Positions 27,740 through 38,082 are shown, counted from the stretch's first letter. The stretch is 64,000 bases of DNA from Rhodanobacter lindaniclasticus (GCF_004799035.1 NZ_MWIO01000029.1:1-64000), one strand, 5' to 3'. Notes: generated by a model not told the origin, from the sequence alone. Program-made: numbers and translations.

Positions 27740-28375
27740 ATGCACAGCATCGTTCTGGTCGACGACCATGCCATCGTTCGAGAGGGCTTCAAGCGCCTGA
27801 TCGAACTGGAGCCGGATCTGGAAGTGGTTGCCGAGTGCCGCAACGGAGACGATGCGGTGGAAGCGGTGAGCCACTGGCGCCCCGACCTGGTGGCGCTGGA
27901 CCTGTCGCTGCCTGATGGCAGTGGGTTGCCCCTGATTGAGCACCTGCTCAGCGTGCATGCGGCCACCCGCGTGGTCGTGTTGAGCATGCACGACGGCGAT
28001 CCCTACGTATCCGAAGCGCTGCGCCGGGGGGCGAGTGGATTCGTCACCAAGGGCGTGGCCCCGGAGGAACTGGTGGCCGGTCTGCGTGCCGTGATGCAGG
28101 GCGAGTGTTTCCTGAGTTCGGACCTGCGCCAGCGGCGTACCGAGCGACCCAATGACGCGCTCGACCCCGTCAACCGACTGACTGCCCGCGAGCGCGAAGT
28201 GTTCCTGTTGCTGGCCGGCGGGCGCACACCCAAGCAGGTGGCCGCCGATCTCGGCATCGGCCAGAAAACCGTGTACATCCACCGCGCCAGCCTGATGGGC
28301 AAGCTCGGTGCGGGATCGGAACTGGACCTTTACCGCATGGCGACCGAGCGCGGCCTGTTGCCGACGACGGTCTGA
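27740..28375 (+). CDS. LuxR/NarL-family response regulator, UhpA-like
   Basis: A 211-residue two-domain regulator. The receiver domain has the acidic pocket D8/D9, phosphoacceptor D54 (VALDLSLPDG) and the late Lys in FVTKGV. The C-terminal GerE helix-turn-helix has LTAREREVFLLLAGGRTPKQVAADLGIGQKTVYIHRASLMGKLG. It resembles E. coli UhpA along its length. Paired divergently with the MASE1 kinase, 96 bases apart. Targets are not evident. There is no upstream Shine-Dalgarno sequence of note. It is convergent with recN, only 12 bases away. Confidence 0.92.
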   Translation: MHSIVLVDDHAIVREGFKRLIELEPDLEVVAECRNGDDAVEAVSHWRPDLVALDLSLPDGSGLPLIEHLLSVHAATRVVVLSMHDGDPYVSEALRRGASGFVTKGVAPEELVAGLRAVMQGECFLSSDLRQRRTERPNDALDPVNRLTAREREVFLLLAGGRTPKQVAADLGIGQKTVYIHRASLMGKLGAGSELDLYRMATERGLLPTTV

Positions 28376-28387
28376 GGACAGCCGCCT

Positions 28388-30061
28388 TCAGGCTGTCTGA
28401 GCGCGATCCAGCATCTGCTTTGCATGGGCCCGCGTTTCGCGGGTGATCTCCACGCCGCCGAGCATGCGTGCCAGTTCGTCGCGCCGGCCTGCGGCGTCGA
28501 GTTGCTCGATACGCGTGCGGGTGGTGTCGCCGTCGCTCTGCTTGCTCACCCGCAGGTGGGCGTGACCCTGCGCGGCGACTTGCGGCAGGTGGGTCACGCA
28601 CAACACCTGGCGCCGGCTTCCCAGCGCACGCAGTTTCTGGCCGACCACTTCGGCGACCGCGCCACCGATGCCGCTGTCGACCTCATCGAAGATCATGCTG
28701 CCGATCGAGTCCTTGCCCAGCGTGGCCACTTCGATGGCCAGGCTGATGCGGGCCAGCTCGCCACCTGACGCTACCTTGCGCAGCGGCCGGGGTGGCTGGC
28801 CGGGGTTGGCGCTGACCAGCAGTTCGCAGCGTTCCCGCCCCTGGGCATCGGGCTCGTCGGTGGGCGTGGGCGCCAACTCGACGCGAAGTATGCCGCCGGC
28901 CATGCCGAGCTCGCCCATCAATGCGCTGACTTCCTCACCGAGCCTGGTCGCGGCAGTCGTGCGTGATTGGCTCAGCAGGTCCGCCGTGCGGGCGTAGTCC
29001 TGCTGCAGGCGCTGGAGCTGACCGCTCAACTGTTCCAGCGCGTCGCCGGCACCTTCGAGGTCGGCATGTTCGGCGCGCAGCGCCAGCAGTTTTTCGTGCA
29101 GGGCTTCAGGAGGGAGCCGGTGGCGGCGGGAGAGCGCATGCAGGTGGCTCAAATGCTGGTCGAGCGCTGTGTAGCCGGCTGGGTCGAGATCCACATCCTG
29201 CGCATAGCGGCCCAGGCCATCGGCGGCTTCGCCCAACTGGATCCCGGCGTTGTCGAGCAGTTCCAGCCAGGGTGCCAACCGGTCGTCCATGGCGGCGAGC
29301 TTGCCCAGTTCGGCGTGCGCGCGACCCAAGGCCCGGCGCAGGGCGAACTCGCCTTCGCCATCGAGCAGTTCCACCACGCCGGCGCTGCCTTCGGCCAGGC
29401 GATCGGCGTTGGCCAGGCGCTTGTGGTTGGCCTCGAGTTCGACCAGCTCGGCGGGAGGCAGTGCCCATTGCTCCAGTTCCGCCAGCTCGTGACGCAGCAA
29501 TTCCAGCCGAAGTTCACGGTCCTCGCCGCCGCTGAGCTTGTGCAGGCGACGGTCCAGCTCGTGCCACTGCTCCGATTGGCGGCGTACCTCTCCGAGCAAT
29601 TCGTCGTGACCCGCATAGGCGTCGAGCAAGGCCAGTTGATGAGGGCGCGAGAGCAGCGCCTGGTGCTCGTGCTGGCCGTGGATTTCGATCAGCATGGCCG
29701 CCAGGTCGCCAAGCTGGCGCGTGTTGGCGGGACGCCCGTTGATCCATGCGCGAGAGCTGCCCTCGGCGCGGAGCACCCGCCGCAACTGGCAACTGCCGTC
29801 CTCGTCGAGTTCTTCCCGGCGCAGCCATGCCTGCGCGTCGGGCAGGTCGGCCAGGTCGAACTCCGCGGCCAGTTCGGCGCGGTCGCTGCCGGCCCGGATC
29901 ATCGTGCTGTCGGCGCGGGCGCCGGTCAGCAGCATCAGTGCGTCGACGAGCAGCGATTTGCCGGCGCCCGTCTCGCCGCTGACCACGGTCAGGCCGGGGC
30001 CGAACGACACCTCGGCGGCCTCGACGACGGCAAAATGGCGGACATAGAGCGAAGTGAGCAT
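28388..30061 (-). CDS. recN: DNA repair protein RecN
   Basis: A 557-residue SMC-like ATPase acting at double-strand breaks. Walker A GETGAGKS is at 29-36. A central coiled-coil region is rich in Glu/Leu/Ala. The C-terminal half has the signature KVASGGELARISLAIEV and Walker B MIFDEVDSGIGG. The start at 30061 (MLTSLYVRHF) is the family N-terminus; the in-frame extension to 30133 lacks homology. It is divergent from hrcA, and no convincing LexA box was seen in the 122-base gap. Confidence 0.95.
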   Translation of the reverse strand: MLTSLYVRHFAVVEAAEVSFGPGLTVVSGETGAGKSLLVDALMLLTGARADSTMIRAGSDRAELAAEFDLADLPDAQAWLRREELDEDGSCQLRRVLRAEGSSRAWINGRPANTRQLGDLAAMLIEIHGQHEHQALLSRPHQLALLDAYAGHDELLGEVRRQSEQWHELDRRLHKLSGGEDRELRLELLRHELAELEQWALPPAELVELEANHKRLANADRLAEGSAGVVELLDGEGEFALRRALGRAHAELGKLAAMDDRLAPWLELLDNAGIQLGEAADGLGRYAQDVDLDPAGYTALDQHLSHLHALSRRHRLPPEALHEKLLALRAEHADLEGAGDALEQLSGQLQRLQQDYARTADLLSQSRTTAATRLGEEVSALMGELGMAGGILRVELAPTPTDEPDAQGRERCELLVSANPGQPPRPLRKVASGGELARISLAIEVATLGKDSIGSMIFDEVDSGIGGAVAEVVGQKLRALGSRRQVLCVTHLPQVAAQGHAHLRVSKQSDGDTTRTRIEQLDAAGRRDELARMLGGVEITRETRAHAKQMLDRAQTA

Positions 30062-30126
30062 GGGCAGTTCGGCATTGGGATGGGAGAATTGTAGCGGTAG
30101 CCCGGACGCACAAGACACCGCATGCG

Positions 30127-30155
30127 CTTGCAAGCCGCGCGCGCAGACCTTATTT
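30127..30155 (+). promoter_or_regulatory. Weak sigma-32-like promoter upstream of hrcA
   Basis: CTTGCAA (30127-30133), a 14-base spacer, then CCTTATTT (30148-30155). It is a partial match to the heat-shock consensus CTTGAAA / CCCCATNT. It is in the right place and orientation for the hrcA-grpE transcript. Confidence 0.35.
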
Positions 30156-30183
30156 CTGTCGAGTCTCAGGAATTGCTACGGAC

Positions 30184-31245
30184 ATGATCCTTCCACACGG
30201 CCATGACCTCGATGCCCGCACCCGGCGTCTGCTGCGCGCGCTGATCTCCCAGTATCTGGTCGACGGCGAGCCGGTGGGGTCGCGTACGCTGGCGCGCTCG
30301 TCGGGGCTGGACGTCAGTCCGGCGACGATCCGCAACATCATGGCCGACCTGGAAGACGCAGGCCTGGTCGCATCGCCGCACACTTCGTCCGGCCGCGTGC
30401 CCACGCCGCGCGGCCTGCGTCTGTTCGTGGACAGCCTGATCGAGTTGCAGCCCTTGCCGCGCGCCGAGCTGGCGCGCCTGCAGAGCGAGCTGCCGCCGGG
30501 GCCGGCCACCACGCGCGACCTGCTCGGCAACGCATCGACCCTGCTCTCGGCGATGACCCGCTTTGCCGGCGTGGTGACGGTGCCGCGCCAGGCCGACTTT
30601 CCGCTGCGCCACATCGACTTCGTGGCCCTGCCCGAGGCGCGGGTGCTGGTGATCCTGGTGTTCACCGACAACCAAGTGCAGAACCGCATCGTGCAATTGG
30701 CCCGGCCACTGGCGACCAGCGAGCTGGAGCAGGCGGCCAATTATCTCAACAGCCAATTCGCCGGATTGCGCGTGGACGACATCCGCGCACACCTGCTGGC
30801 CGAGGTCCGCGAGACCGGCAGCGAACTCAACCGGCTGCTGGCCAGCACGATGGAGCTGGCCACTGCCTCCTTCGCGCCACAGCCCAGCGATGCCGACATG
30901 CTGGTCAGCGGACAGACCAACCTGATGGCCTGCGCCGAGCTGGCCGACTTGCAGCGCCTGCGCGACCTGTTCGATGCGTTCCAGCAGAAGAACGAGCTGC
31001 TGCAGTTGATGGAAGTCTGTGCCAAGGCGCCCGGGGTGCGGTTGTTCATCGGCGAGGAATCGGGTTTCGCCGCGCTGGATGGTTGCAGCGTGGTGACGGC
31101 CAGCTATGGCGCGCAGGGGCGCATGCTTGGTGCGGTGGGTGTGATCGGCCCCACCCGCATGGCCTACGAGCGGGTGATCCCGGTCGTGCAGGCGACGGCC
31201 GGATTGCTCAGCGACGCCTTGAATCGGGTCGCGGTGACCCTATAA
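30184..31245 (+). CDS. hrcA: Heat-inducible transcription repressor HrcA
   Basis: A 353-residue repressor that normally binds CIRCE elements. The N-terminal winged helix carries RTLARSSGLDVSPATIRNIMADLEDAGLVASPHTSSGRVPT. A GAF-like core and the C-terminal GPTRMAYERVIPVVQATAGLLSDAL segment complete the family pattern. No CIRCE inverted repeat is present upstream of hrcA, grpE or dnaK in this window, so its targets probably lie elsewhere (for example groESL). First gene of the hrcA-grpE-dnaK-dnaJ series. Confidence 0.95.
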   Translation: MILPHGHDLDARTRRLLRALISQYLVDGEPVGSRTLARSSGLDVSPATIRNIMADLEDAGLVASPHTSSGRVPTPRGLRLFVDSLIELQPLPRAELARLQSELPPGPATTRDLLGNASTLLSAMTRFAGVVTVPRQADFPLRHIDFVALPEARVLVILVFTDNQVQNRIVQLARPLATSELEQAANYLNSQFAGLRVDDIRAHLLAEVRETGSELNRLLASTMELATASFAPQPSDADMLVSGQTNLMACAELADLQRLRDLFDAFQQKNELLQLMEVCAKAPGVRLFIGEESGFAALDGCSVVTASYGAQGRMLGAVGVIGPTRMAYERVIPVVQATAGLLSDALNRVAVTL

Positions 31246-31325
31246 CCGGCAACGGAGGCGGGATTTCTGGTTGATTGGATGGCGGGCCATGGTGCCGGCC
31301 GCGAACTTTTTGTTGGGAGTGAGGC

Positions 31326-31859
31326 ATGCACGACAACGACACCCAGTCGCATGACGAGGCCATGGACCCAGGGTCGGCACCAGCCGTCGACGGCGACCAG
31401 TTTGCCAAGCTGCAGGCCCGCGTGGCCGAACTGGAGGCGATCAATGCCGAGTTGCAGGAGACGGTATTGCGCGAGAAGGCGGAGATCGAGAACCAGCGCC
31501 GGCGCCTGCACCGGGACCTGGAACAGGCCCGACGGTTTGCCAACGAGAAACTGCTGAACGAATTGCTGCCGGTATACGACGGATTGGAGAGCGGCCTGGC
31601 AGCCGAGGGCGGCGACGTCGCCTCGATACGCGAGGGCCTGGGTCTCACCCTGAAGGCGCTGCTCAAGGTCGCCGGTAACCATGGCATGGCGCAGGTCGAT
31701 CCGATCGGCCAGCCGCTCGATCCCGAGCGCCACCACGCGGTGAGCATGGTCGCGGCCCCCGGTCAGGCGCCGGGCACCGTGGTCAGCGTGCTGCAGAAAG
31801 GCTACGTGCTGAATGATCGACTGCTGCGCCCGGCGCTGGTCGCCGTGGCCAAGGACTGA
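31326..31859 (+). CDS. grpE: Nucleotide exchange factor GrpE
   Basis: A 177-residue DnaK cofactor. A long N-terminal helix (FAKLQARVAELEAINAELQETVLREKAEIENQRRRLHRDLEQARRFANEKLLNELL, with the conserved ENQRRR) precedes a C-terminal beta domain. The latter contains PIGQPLDPERHHAVSMV and GTVVSVLQKGYVLNDRLLRPALVAVAK. It dimerises through the helix and releases ADP from DnaK. It starts 80 bases after hrcA, with GGGAGTGAGG just upstream. Confidence 0.96.
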   Translation: MHDNDTQSHDEAMDPGSAPAVDGDQFAKLQARVAELEAINAELQETVLREKAEIENQRRRLHRDLEQARRFANEKLLNELLPVYDGLESGLAAEGGDVASIREGLGLTLKALLKVAGNHGMAQVDPIGQPLDPERHHAVSMVAAPGQAPGTVVSVLQKGYVLNDRLLRPALVAVAKD

Positions 31860-31879
31860 ACGCTGCGCACCGCCGCCGG

Positions 31880-31908
31880 CATTGAATCGCCGCGGCAAAA
31901 CCCCATCT
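31880..31908 (+). promoter_or_regulatory. Sigma-32 heat-shock promoter of dnaK
   Basis: CATTGAA (31880-31886), a 14-base spacer, and CCCCATCT (31901-31908). The -10 is a complete match to CCCCATNT and the -35 matches 6 of 7 with CTTGAAA offset. Expected start near 31915, about 40 bases before the dnaK ATG. It would allow dnaK transcription independent of hrcA-grpE. Confidence 0.7.
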
Positions 31909-31955
31909 GGAAACCATCGCGGCCAGCGGGCCGCCAATAGATTCGGAGCATGAAC

Positions 31956-33872
31956 ATGGGCAAGATCATCGGCATCGACCTGGGCACCACGAATTCCTGC
32001 GTCTCCGTCATGGACGGCAGCACGACCAAGGTCATCGAGAACTCGGAAGGCGATCGCACCACGCCGTCCATCGTCGCCTTCACCAAGGACGGCGAAGTGC
32101 TGGTGGGTGCTTCGGCCAAGCGTCAGAGCGTGACCAACCCGAAGAACACCTTCTACGCGGTGAAGCGCCTGATCGGCCGCAAGTTCAGCGACGCCGAGGT
32201 GCAGAAGGATCTCAACATCGTGCCGTTCGGCATCGTCGCGCACGACAACGGCGACGCCTGGGTGGAGACCTCCGACGGCAAGAAGATGGCGCCGCAGGAA
32301 ATCTCCGCCAAGGTGCTGATGAAGATGAAGAAGACCGCCGAGGACTATCTCGGCGAGACGATCACCGAGGCGGTGATCACGGTGCCTGCCTACTTCAACG
32401 ACAGCCAGCGCCAGGCGACCAAGGACGCCGGCAAGATCGCCGGCCTGGAAGTGAAGCGCATCATCAACGAGCCGACCGCGGCCGCGCTGGCCTATGGCCT
32501 GGACAAGAAGGGTGGCGACCGCAAGATCGTGGTCTACGACCTGGGCGGCGGCACCTTCGACGTGTCGATCATCGAGATCGCCGAAGTCGATGGCGAAAAG
32601 CAGTTCGAAGTGCTGGCCACCAACGGCGACACCTTCCTCGGTGGCGAAGACTTCGACATGCGCGTCATCGACTACCTGGTCGAGGAGTTCCAGAAGGAGC
32701 AGGGCATCGACCTGCGCAAGGACCCGCTCGCGCTGCAGCGCCTGAAGGACGCCGCCGAGCGCGCCAAGATCGAGCTGTCCTCCAACCATCAGACCGACGT
32801 GAACCTGCCGTACGTGACGGCCGACGCCTCCGGTCCGAAGCACCTCAACATCAAGCTGACCCGTGCCAAGCTGGAAGCGCTGGTCGAGGATCTGGTCAAG
32901 CGCACCATCGAGCCGTGCCGCACGGCGCTCAATGACGCCGGCCTGCGCGTGTCCGACATCAACGACGTGATCCTGGTCGGCGGCCAGACCCGCATGCCCA
33001 AGGTGCAGGAAGCGGTGAAGGATTTCTTCGGCAAGGAGCCGCGCAAGGACGTCAACCCGGACGAGGCCGTCGCCGTGGGCGCGGCGATTCAGGGCGGCGT
33101 GCTGGGCGGTTCGGTCAAGGACGTGCTGCTGCTGGACGTTACCCCGCTGTCGCTGGGCATCGAGACGATGGGCGGCGTGATGACCAAGCTGATCGAGAAG
33201 AACACCACCGTGCCGACCAAGGCCGCGCAGACCTTCTCCACCGCCGACGACAACCAGACCGCGGTGACCGTGCACGTGCTGCAAGGTGAGCGCGAGCGCG
33301 CCAGCGCGAACAAGTCGCTGGGCAAGTTCGACCTGCAGGGCATCGAGCCGGCGCCGCGCGGCATGCCGCAGATCGAGGTCACCTTCGACATCGACGCCAA
33401 CGGCATCCTGCACGTGTCGGCCAAGGACAAGAAGACCGGCAAGGAACAGAAGATCGAGATCAAGGCCGGCTCGGGCCTGTCCGAGGAAGAGATCCAGCGC
33501 ATGGTCGCCGACGCCGAGGCGAACAAGGAAGAGGACAAGAAGTTCCACGAGTTGGTCGCCACCCGCAACAAGGCCGACCAGCTGGTGCATGCCACCCGCA
33601 GTGCGCTGAAGGAACATGGCGGCAAGGTGCCGCCGGATCAGCTGTCCACGATCGAGGGCGCGCTGTCGGATCTGGAGAAGGCCAAGGACGGTGACGACAA
33701 GGCTGCGATCGAGGCCAAGGTCGAGAAGCTGGAGCAGGTGGCGCAGGCGCTCTACGCTGCGGCCCAGGGCGGCCCGGCCGATGCCGGCGCGCAGTCCGCG
33801 CCCGGCGGCTCGGCGCAGCCGGACGACGTGGTCGATGCCGAATTCACCGAAGTGAAAGACGACAAGAAGTAA
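31956..33872 (+). CDS. dnaK: Molecular chaperone DnaK (Hsp70)
   Basis: A 638-residue Hsp70. The ATPase domain begins [15 protein letters not shown] and contains [26 protein letters not shown] and [11 protein letters not shown]. The linker is [21 protein letters not shown]. The substrate-binding and lid domain ends in a DAEFTEVKD-type tail. The start at 31956 was preferred over the ATG at 31950 because CGGAG lies 7 bases before it. Acts with DnaJ (next gene) and GrpE (previous gene). Confidence 0.98.
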   Translation: MGKIIGIDLGTTNSCVSVMDGSTTKVIENSEGDRTTPSIVAFTKDGEVLVGASAKRQSVTNPKNTFYAVKRLIGRKFSDAEVQKDLNIVPFGIVAHDNGDAWVETSDGKKMAPQEISAKVLMKMKKTAEDYLGETITEAVITVPAYFNDSQRQATKDAGKIAGLEVKRIINEPTAAALAYGLDKKGGDRKIVVYDLGGGTFDVSIIEIAEVDGEKQFEVLATNGDTFLGGEDFDMRVIDYLVEEFQKEQGIDLRKDPLALQRLKDAAERAKIELSSNHQTDVNLPYVTADASGPKHLNIKLTRAKLEALVEDLVKRTIEPCRTALNDAGLRVSDINDVILVGGQTRMPKVQEAVKDFFGKEPRKDVNPDEAVAVGAAIQGGVLGGSVKDVLLLDVTPLSLGIETMGGVMTKLIEKNTTVPTKAAQTFSTADDNQTAVTVHVLQGERERASANKSLGKFDLQGIEPAPRGMPQIEVTFDIDANGILHVSAKDKKTGKEQKIEIKAGSGLSEEEIQRMVADAEANKEEDKKFHELVATRNKADQLVHATRSALKEHGGKVPPDQLSTIEGALSDLEKAKDGDDKAAIEAKVEKLEQVAQALYAAAQGGPADAGAQSAPGGSAQPDDVVDAEFTEVKDDKK

Positions 33873-33904
33873 GCGGCATCGTCATCGGCACGGCCCGATG
33901 GCCA

Positions 33905-33940
33905 GCCCGCGCCGGGAACATTCCTGGCGCGGGCGGTTTT
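33905..33940 (+). terminator. Hairpin between dnaK and dnaJ
   Basis: GCCCGCGCC at 33905-33913 pairs with GGCGCGGGC at 33926-33934, followed by GGTTTT. It probably attenuates read-through so that less DnaJ than DnaK is made. Confidence 0.7.
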
Positions 33941-33981
33941 GCGGATGACGCCATGGGGCAGACGAGCATGTGGATGCATGA

Positions 33982-35109
33982 ATGAGCAAGCGTGATTATT
34001 ACGAAGTGCTGGGTGTGGAACGCACCGTCACCGAAGTCGAACTGAAGAAATCCTTCCGTCGGCTGGCGATGAAATACCACCCGGATCGTTGCCCCGACGA
34101 TCCGACGGCACAGGACAAGTTCAAGGAGGCCAAGGAGGCCTACGAAGTGCTGTCCGACGAGCACAAGCGTGCCTTGTACGACCAGCACGGCCACGCGGCG
34201 TTCGAAGGCGGCATGGGTGGTCGCGGCGGCGCCGGTTTCGGGGACGTGGGCGATATCTTCGGTGACATCTTCGGCGACATCTTCGGCAGGAACGGCGGTG
34301 GCCGTGGCCGACCGCGTCGCGGTTCGGACCTGCGCTACATCATGGAGCTCGATCTCGAGGAGGCCGTGTTCGGCGTCAGCAAGCAGATCGAGATCCCCAC
34401 CCAGGTCAATTGCCATCACTGCAACGGCAGCGGCTCGGCCGACGGCAAGGTGTCCAAGTGCGCGACCTGCCATGGCCACGGCCAGGTGCGCATGCAGAAC
34501 GGCATCTTCTCGATCCAGCAGGCCTGCCCGCATTGCGGCGGCACCGGCCAGGCGATCGAGAACCCCTGCCGCAAGTGTCATGGCGAGGGGCGCATCGAGG
34601 AGACCCGCACCTTGTCCGTGCAGATCCCCGAAGGCGTCGACAACGGCGACCGCATTCGCCTGAGTGGGCAGGGCGAGGCCGGCCCGGCCGGTGCGCCGGC
34701 CGGCGACCTCTACGTGGAAGTGCGCGTGCGCGAACATGCAATTTTCCAGCGCGACGGCAGCGACCTGTATTGCGAGTTGCCGATCCGCTTCTCGCAGGCC
34801 GCGCTGGGCGCCCAGTTGCCGGTGCCGACGCTGGAAGGCGAAGTCCCGATCAACATTCCGCCGGAGACCCAGACCGGCGCGCAATTCCGTCTGCGCGGCC
34901 GCGGCGTCAAGTCCGTGCGCAGCAGCCGGCACGGCGACCTGATCTGCCGGGTCGTGGTGGAAACGCCGGTGCGCCTGACGCGCCAGCAGCGCGAGTTGCT
35001 GGAATCGCTGGAGGCCACTTTCACCGGCAGCGACGCCGACAAGCACACGCCGCGCGCCAAGGGCTGGGTCGACGGCGTGAAGAAATTCTGGTCCAAAGTG
35101 ACTGCCTGA
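33982..35109 (+). CDS. dnaJ: Molecular chaperone DnaJ
   Basis: A 375-residue type-I J protein. The J-domain includes the HPD motif ([10 protein letters not shown]). A Gly/Phe-rich linker follows ([24 protein letters not shown]). Four CxxCxGxG zinc modules are intact: [24 protein letters not shown] and [10 protein letters not shown]-terminal substrate-binding domain completes it. It stimulates DnaK ATPase and delivers clients. It follows the attenuator after dnaK by about 40 bases. The ATG sits in ATGAATGAG with a poor ribosome site, which also favours lower expression. Confidence 0.97.
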   Translation: MSKRDYYEVLGVERTVTEVELKKSFRRLAMKYHPDRCPDDPTAQDKFKEAKEAYEVLSDEHKRALYDQHGHAAFEGGMGGRGGAGFGDVGDIFGDIFGDIFGRNGGGRGRPRRGSDLRYIMELDLEEAVFGVSKQIEIPTQVNCHHCNGSGSADGKVSKCATCHGHGQVRMQNGIFSIQQACPHCGGTGQAIENPCRKCHGEGRIEETRTLSVQIPEGVDNGDRIRLSGQGEAGPAGAPAGDLYVEVRVREHAIFQRDGSDLYCELPIRFSQAALGAQLPVPTLEGEVPINIPPETQTGAQFRLRGRGVKSVRSSRHGDLICRVVVETPVRLTRQQRELLESLEATFTGSDADKHTPRAKGWVDGVKKFWSKVTA

Positions 35110-35215
35110 CGGCGGGTGATCCATCGAACACCCGGGATCGTCATCGGTTACGGATCAGACCGCGCAGCTGGCGCCCGGTTAGGATGTACGCCAGATCCCG
35201 AGGAATGCGATCCCG

Positions 35216-36007
35216 ATGACACGCCCCCTGCGACTCGCCGTGAACGGTGCCTCCGGCCGCATGGGCCGAGCCTTGCTCGATCTGCTGCGTGCGGATGACG
35301 ATGCCGAACTGGTGTACGCGGTGGTGCGGCAAGGGTCCGTCGATGACGGCCAGCCGGTGCCCGGTGCGGCAAGCAGCACGCTTCGCTATACCCACGAATG
35401 GACGCAGGCGCCGCCGATCGACGTCATCGTCGACTTCAGTGGCTCCGCCGCGCTCCGGCAGGCACTCGACCATTGCCTGGCGCACGGGATTGCCCTGGTC
35501 AGCGGTACCACCGGCGTGGACGACCACCTCGCGGCGCGCCTTGCCGATGCCGCGGGCAAGATCGCGATCCTGCGCGCCGCCAACTTCAGCATGGGCGTGG
35601 CGGTGCTGACGCGGCTGTTGCGCGAAGCCGCGTCGGCCCTGCCGACCTGGGATCTGGAGATCGTCGAGGCGCACCACGGCCGCAAGCGCGACGCACCCTC
35701 AGGCACGGCATTGGCGCTCGGCCAGGCAGCGGCGGCCGCGCGCCACACCACGTTGGAGACCCCGACGGTGTTTGACCGCAGCGGTGAACGGGTCGAGGGC
35801 AGCATCGGCTTCGCCGTGGTGCGCGGCGGCGATATCGTGGGCGAGCATCAGGCCATGCTGATCGGCCCCGGCGAACGGCTCGAGCTGGTCCATCGCGCCA
35901 CCGACCGCTCGATCTTCGCGCGAGGGGCTCTGCGGGCAGCGCATTGGCTCGCGGGGCAACCGCCCGGCGAGTGGCATCTGGATGACGTGATCGCCGGGCT
36001 GCGCTGA
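35216..36007 (+). CDS. dapB: 4-hydroxy-tetrahydrodipicolinate reductase
   Basis: A 263-residue NAD(P)H-dependent enzyme of lysine and diaminopimelate synthesis. It has the nucleotide motif VNGASGRMGRALL, VSGTTGVDDHLAARL and the catalytic/substrate block EIVEAHHGRKRDAPSGTAL. It lies 106 bases after dnaJ on the same strand, with GAGGAA upstream of the ATG. Its neighbours carA-carB begin further right, a common xanthomonad order (dnaJ-dapB-carAB). Confidence 0.96.
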   Translation: MTRPLRLAVNGASGRMGRALLDLLRADDDAELVYAVVRQGSVDDGQPVPGAASSTLRYTHEWTQAPPIDVIVDFSGSAALRQALDHCLAHGIALVSGTTGVDDHLAARLADAAGKIAILRAANFSMGVAVLTRLLREAASALPTWDLEIVEAHHGRKRDAPSGTALALGQAAAAARHTTLETPTVFDRSGERVEGSIGFAVVRGGDIVGEHQAMLIGPGERLELVHRATDRSIFARGALRAAHWLAGQPPGEWHLDDVIAGLR

Positions 36008-36044
36008 GGCGGTCGCGTGGGCCGGGGCTGCCTCTTGCCCGGGA

Positions 36045-36740
36045 TCAGTCGCGGTGCGAAGCGTTGCGGTCCCTACCGGCGCCGAGCTTCCTGTCCAGGT
36101 CACCGAAGATCTTCTTGAACGCGCGCGAAAACTTGCCGCGGCGAGTCTTGCGCAGCTTCTCTTCCTCGCTGGTGAGCCAGGCGACCTGGATGACCCGGCG
36201 TTCGCCCTCGAACGGCAGATGGCCGTGGAAGGAATTGTCGCAACGCTTGAATACCGCAAACTCGCCGTACAACGGAATCAGTTCGGGCATCACCATGGCG
36301 TCGATGTCATCCATGCTGTGCAGGAAACGCAGGCATCCGGCGCTGGTGTCCGGCCATTGCCCGTTGAGGTAGAGCAGGGCGGTTGCAACCTTCGACTTGC
36401 TGTCGGTGTGGATCGTGCCGTGACGCCTGTTGAGCATGCGGCACAGCGTGACGAGGGTGGGGTACTGATCCAGGTTCTCGATGCCCAGGCGCTTCCCGAT
36501 GGCGCGGGCGAACGCAGGCGAGGTCAGGTTGTCGACCAGCGTGTTGACGCTGGGGCCGCAGTCCGCCGGCTCATAGGGGAAGAACCCCGCGCTGGCGTAA
36601 CGCGGAAAGTCGCGATCGAGATCCGACCGCACCTCGTCGGGTAGTTGTCCGTGGGCAACCATGAACGGGAAAGGCTCGTGCTGGACGACGGTATCCGGAC
36701 GATCGAGACGCGCGGGATCCAGCAGTACGACGGCACCCAT
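36045..36740 (-). CDS. 2-oxoglutarate/Fe(II)-dependent oxygenase family protein
   Basis: A 231-residue protein with a double-stranded beta-helix signature. HTD (H111, D113) sits in [25 protein letters not shown]. The distal histidine (H172 or H174) is in [23 protein letters not shown], with R181 as the 2-oxoglutarate contact. GCLRFL precedes a LYGEFAVF strand. The C-terminal ~35 residues are basic ([16 protein letters not shown]). The substrate is not recognisable. It is convergent with dapB and divergent from carA. Confidence 0.8.
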   Translation of the reverse strand: MGAVVLLDPARLDRPDTVVQHEPFPFMVAHGQLPDEVRSDLDRDFPRYASAGFFPYEPADCGPSVNTLVDNLTSPAFARAIGKRLGIENLDQYPTLVTLCRMLNRRHGTIHTDSKSKVATALLYLNGQWPDTSAGCLRFLHSMDDIDAMVMPELIPLYGEFAVFKRCDNSFHGHLPFEGERRVIQVAWLTSEEEKLRKTRRGKFSRAFKKIFGDLDRKLGAGRDRNASHRD

Positions 36741-36954
36741 GGGACGTTCAGCTCCATTGAAATGGCGTCTAGTGTACCGTCCGCGCGGCATTCGCGATGC
36801 ATCGCGCATCGCCCGGTTCATGGGGCCGCAAGGTGGACAGGAACGCGGCCGCAGCCTATCATTGCGACCCGCCCGGAAAGCTTCCCCTCCAAGCTCCACA
36901 AGCCAGCAATACTGCGGCTTGCGGACTTTGCTGCATCAAAAAGGCGGTCTCCCT

Positions 36955-38082
36955 ATGTCTCATCCTGCCCTGCTGGCCCTCGAAGACGGCAGCGTTTTTC
37001 ACGGCCACGCCATCGGCGCCGTCGGTGAAACCGTCGGCGAAGTGGTTTTCAACACCGCCATGACCGGCTATCAGGAGATCCTCACCGATCCTTCCTATGC
37101 CCGCCAGATCGTCACGCTGACCTACCCGCACGTCGGTAACACCGGCGTCAACGAAGAGGACGTGGAGTCGAACTCCGTGCATGCCGCCGGCCTGATCGTG
37201 CGCGACATGCCGCGACGAGCCAGCAACTGGCGTTGCACGCGCAGCCTGTCCGAGTACCTCGCCGACCACGGCACGGTGGCCATCGCCGGAATCGACACCC
37301 GCCGGCTGACGCGCATCCTGCGCGAGAAGGGTGCGCTGGCCGGGTGCATCGTGGCGGGCGCGCAGGTCGACGCGGAAGATGCCCTCGCCAAGGCGCGTGG
37401 CTTCGACGGTCTTGCCGGCATGGACCTGGCCAAGGTCGTGGGCACCCGCAAGTCCTACCACTGGAACCAGGGCTGCTACGACCTCGACCGTACGGCGTTC
37501 AGCCAGCCGGCAATGCGGTTCAAGGTGGTGGCCTACGATTTCGGCACCAAGCTCAACATCTTGCGCCTGCTGGCCGAACAGGGTTGCGACATCACCGTGG
37601 TGCCGCCGCAGACTCCCGCCGCGGAGGTGCTGGCGATGCAGCCCGATGGCGTATTCCTCTCCAACGGCCCGGGCGACCCGGCTGCGTGTGATTACGCGAT
37701 CGCGGCAACGCGCGCCTTCCTCGACGCAAAAATTCCGCTGTTCGGTATCTGCCTCGGCCATCAGCTGATGGGCCTGGCCCTGGGCGGACGCACGCTGAAG
37801 ATGAAGTATGGCCACCACGGTGCCAACCATCCGGTGAAGGATCTGGACGACGGCCGCGTGCTGATCACTTCGCAGAACCACGGTTTCGCGGTCGATCCGG
37901 CCAGCCTGCCGGCGAATGTGCGGCTGACCCACCGCTCGCTGTTCGACGGTTCGCTGCAGGGTTTCGCGCTGACCGATCGCCCCGCTTTCTGTTTCCAGGG
38001 CCACCCCGAAGCCAGTCCGGGCCCGCGCGACGTGGGCTATTTGTTCCAACGTTTTGCCCAGCTGATGCAGGAGGCCCGCTGA
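36955..38082 (+). CDS. carA: Carbamoyl-phosphate synthase small chain
   Basis: A 375-residue glutaminase subunit that passes ammonia to CarB for arginine and pyrimidine synthesis. The nucleophile cysteine is in [14 protein letters not shown]. The His-Glu pair is in [15 protein letters not shown]. The N-terminal CPSase domain has [17 protein letters not shown]. The start at 36955 (MSHPALLAL) lies after about 210 bases of leader from the divergent oxygenase gene; TATCAT near 36858 is a possible -10. carB begins 1 base after its stop. Confidence 0.97.
   Translation: MSHPALLALEDGSVFHGHAIGAVGETVGEVVFNTAMTGYQEILTDPSYARQIVTLTYPHVGNTGVNEEDVESNSVHAAGLIVRDMPRRASNWRCTRSLSEYLADHGTVAIAGIDTRRLTRILREKGALAGCIVAGAQVDAEDALAKARGFDGLAGMDLAKVVGTRKSYHWNQGCYDLDRTAFSQPAMRFKVVAYDFGTKLNILRLLAEQGCDITVVPPQTPAAEVLAMQPDGVFLSNGPGDPAACDYAIAATRAFLDAKIPLFGICLGHQLMGLALGGRTLKMKYGHHGANHPVKDLDDGRVLITSQNHGFAVDPASLPANVRLTHRSLFDGSLQGFALTDRPAFCFQGHPEASPGPRDVGYLFQRFAQLMQEAR

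Noticed and set aside
30062-30183. LexA box in the recN-hrcA gap
   Set aside because: No CTG-N10-CAG or other recognisable palindrome was found, although recN is often SOS-regulated.
30062-31955. CIRCE element for HrcA
   Set aside because: The inverted repeat TTAGCACTC-N9-GAGTGCTAA does not occur, even in degenerate form, before hrcA, grpE or dnaK.
31164-33617. An 817-codon open frame antisense to grpE and dnaK
   Set aside because: Shadow of strongly biased dnaK codons; no recognisable motif and no ribosome site.
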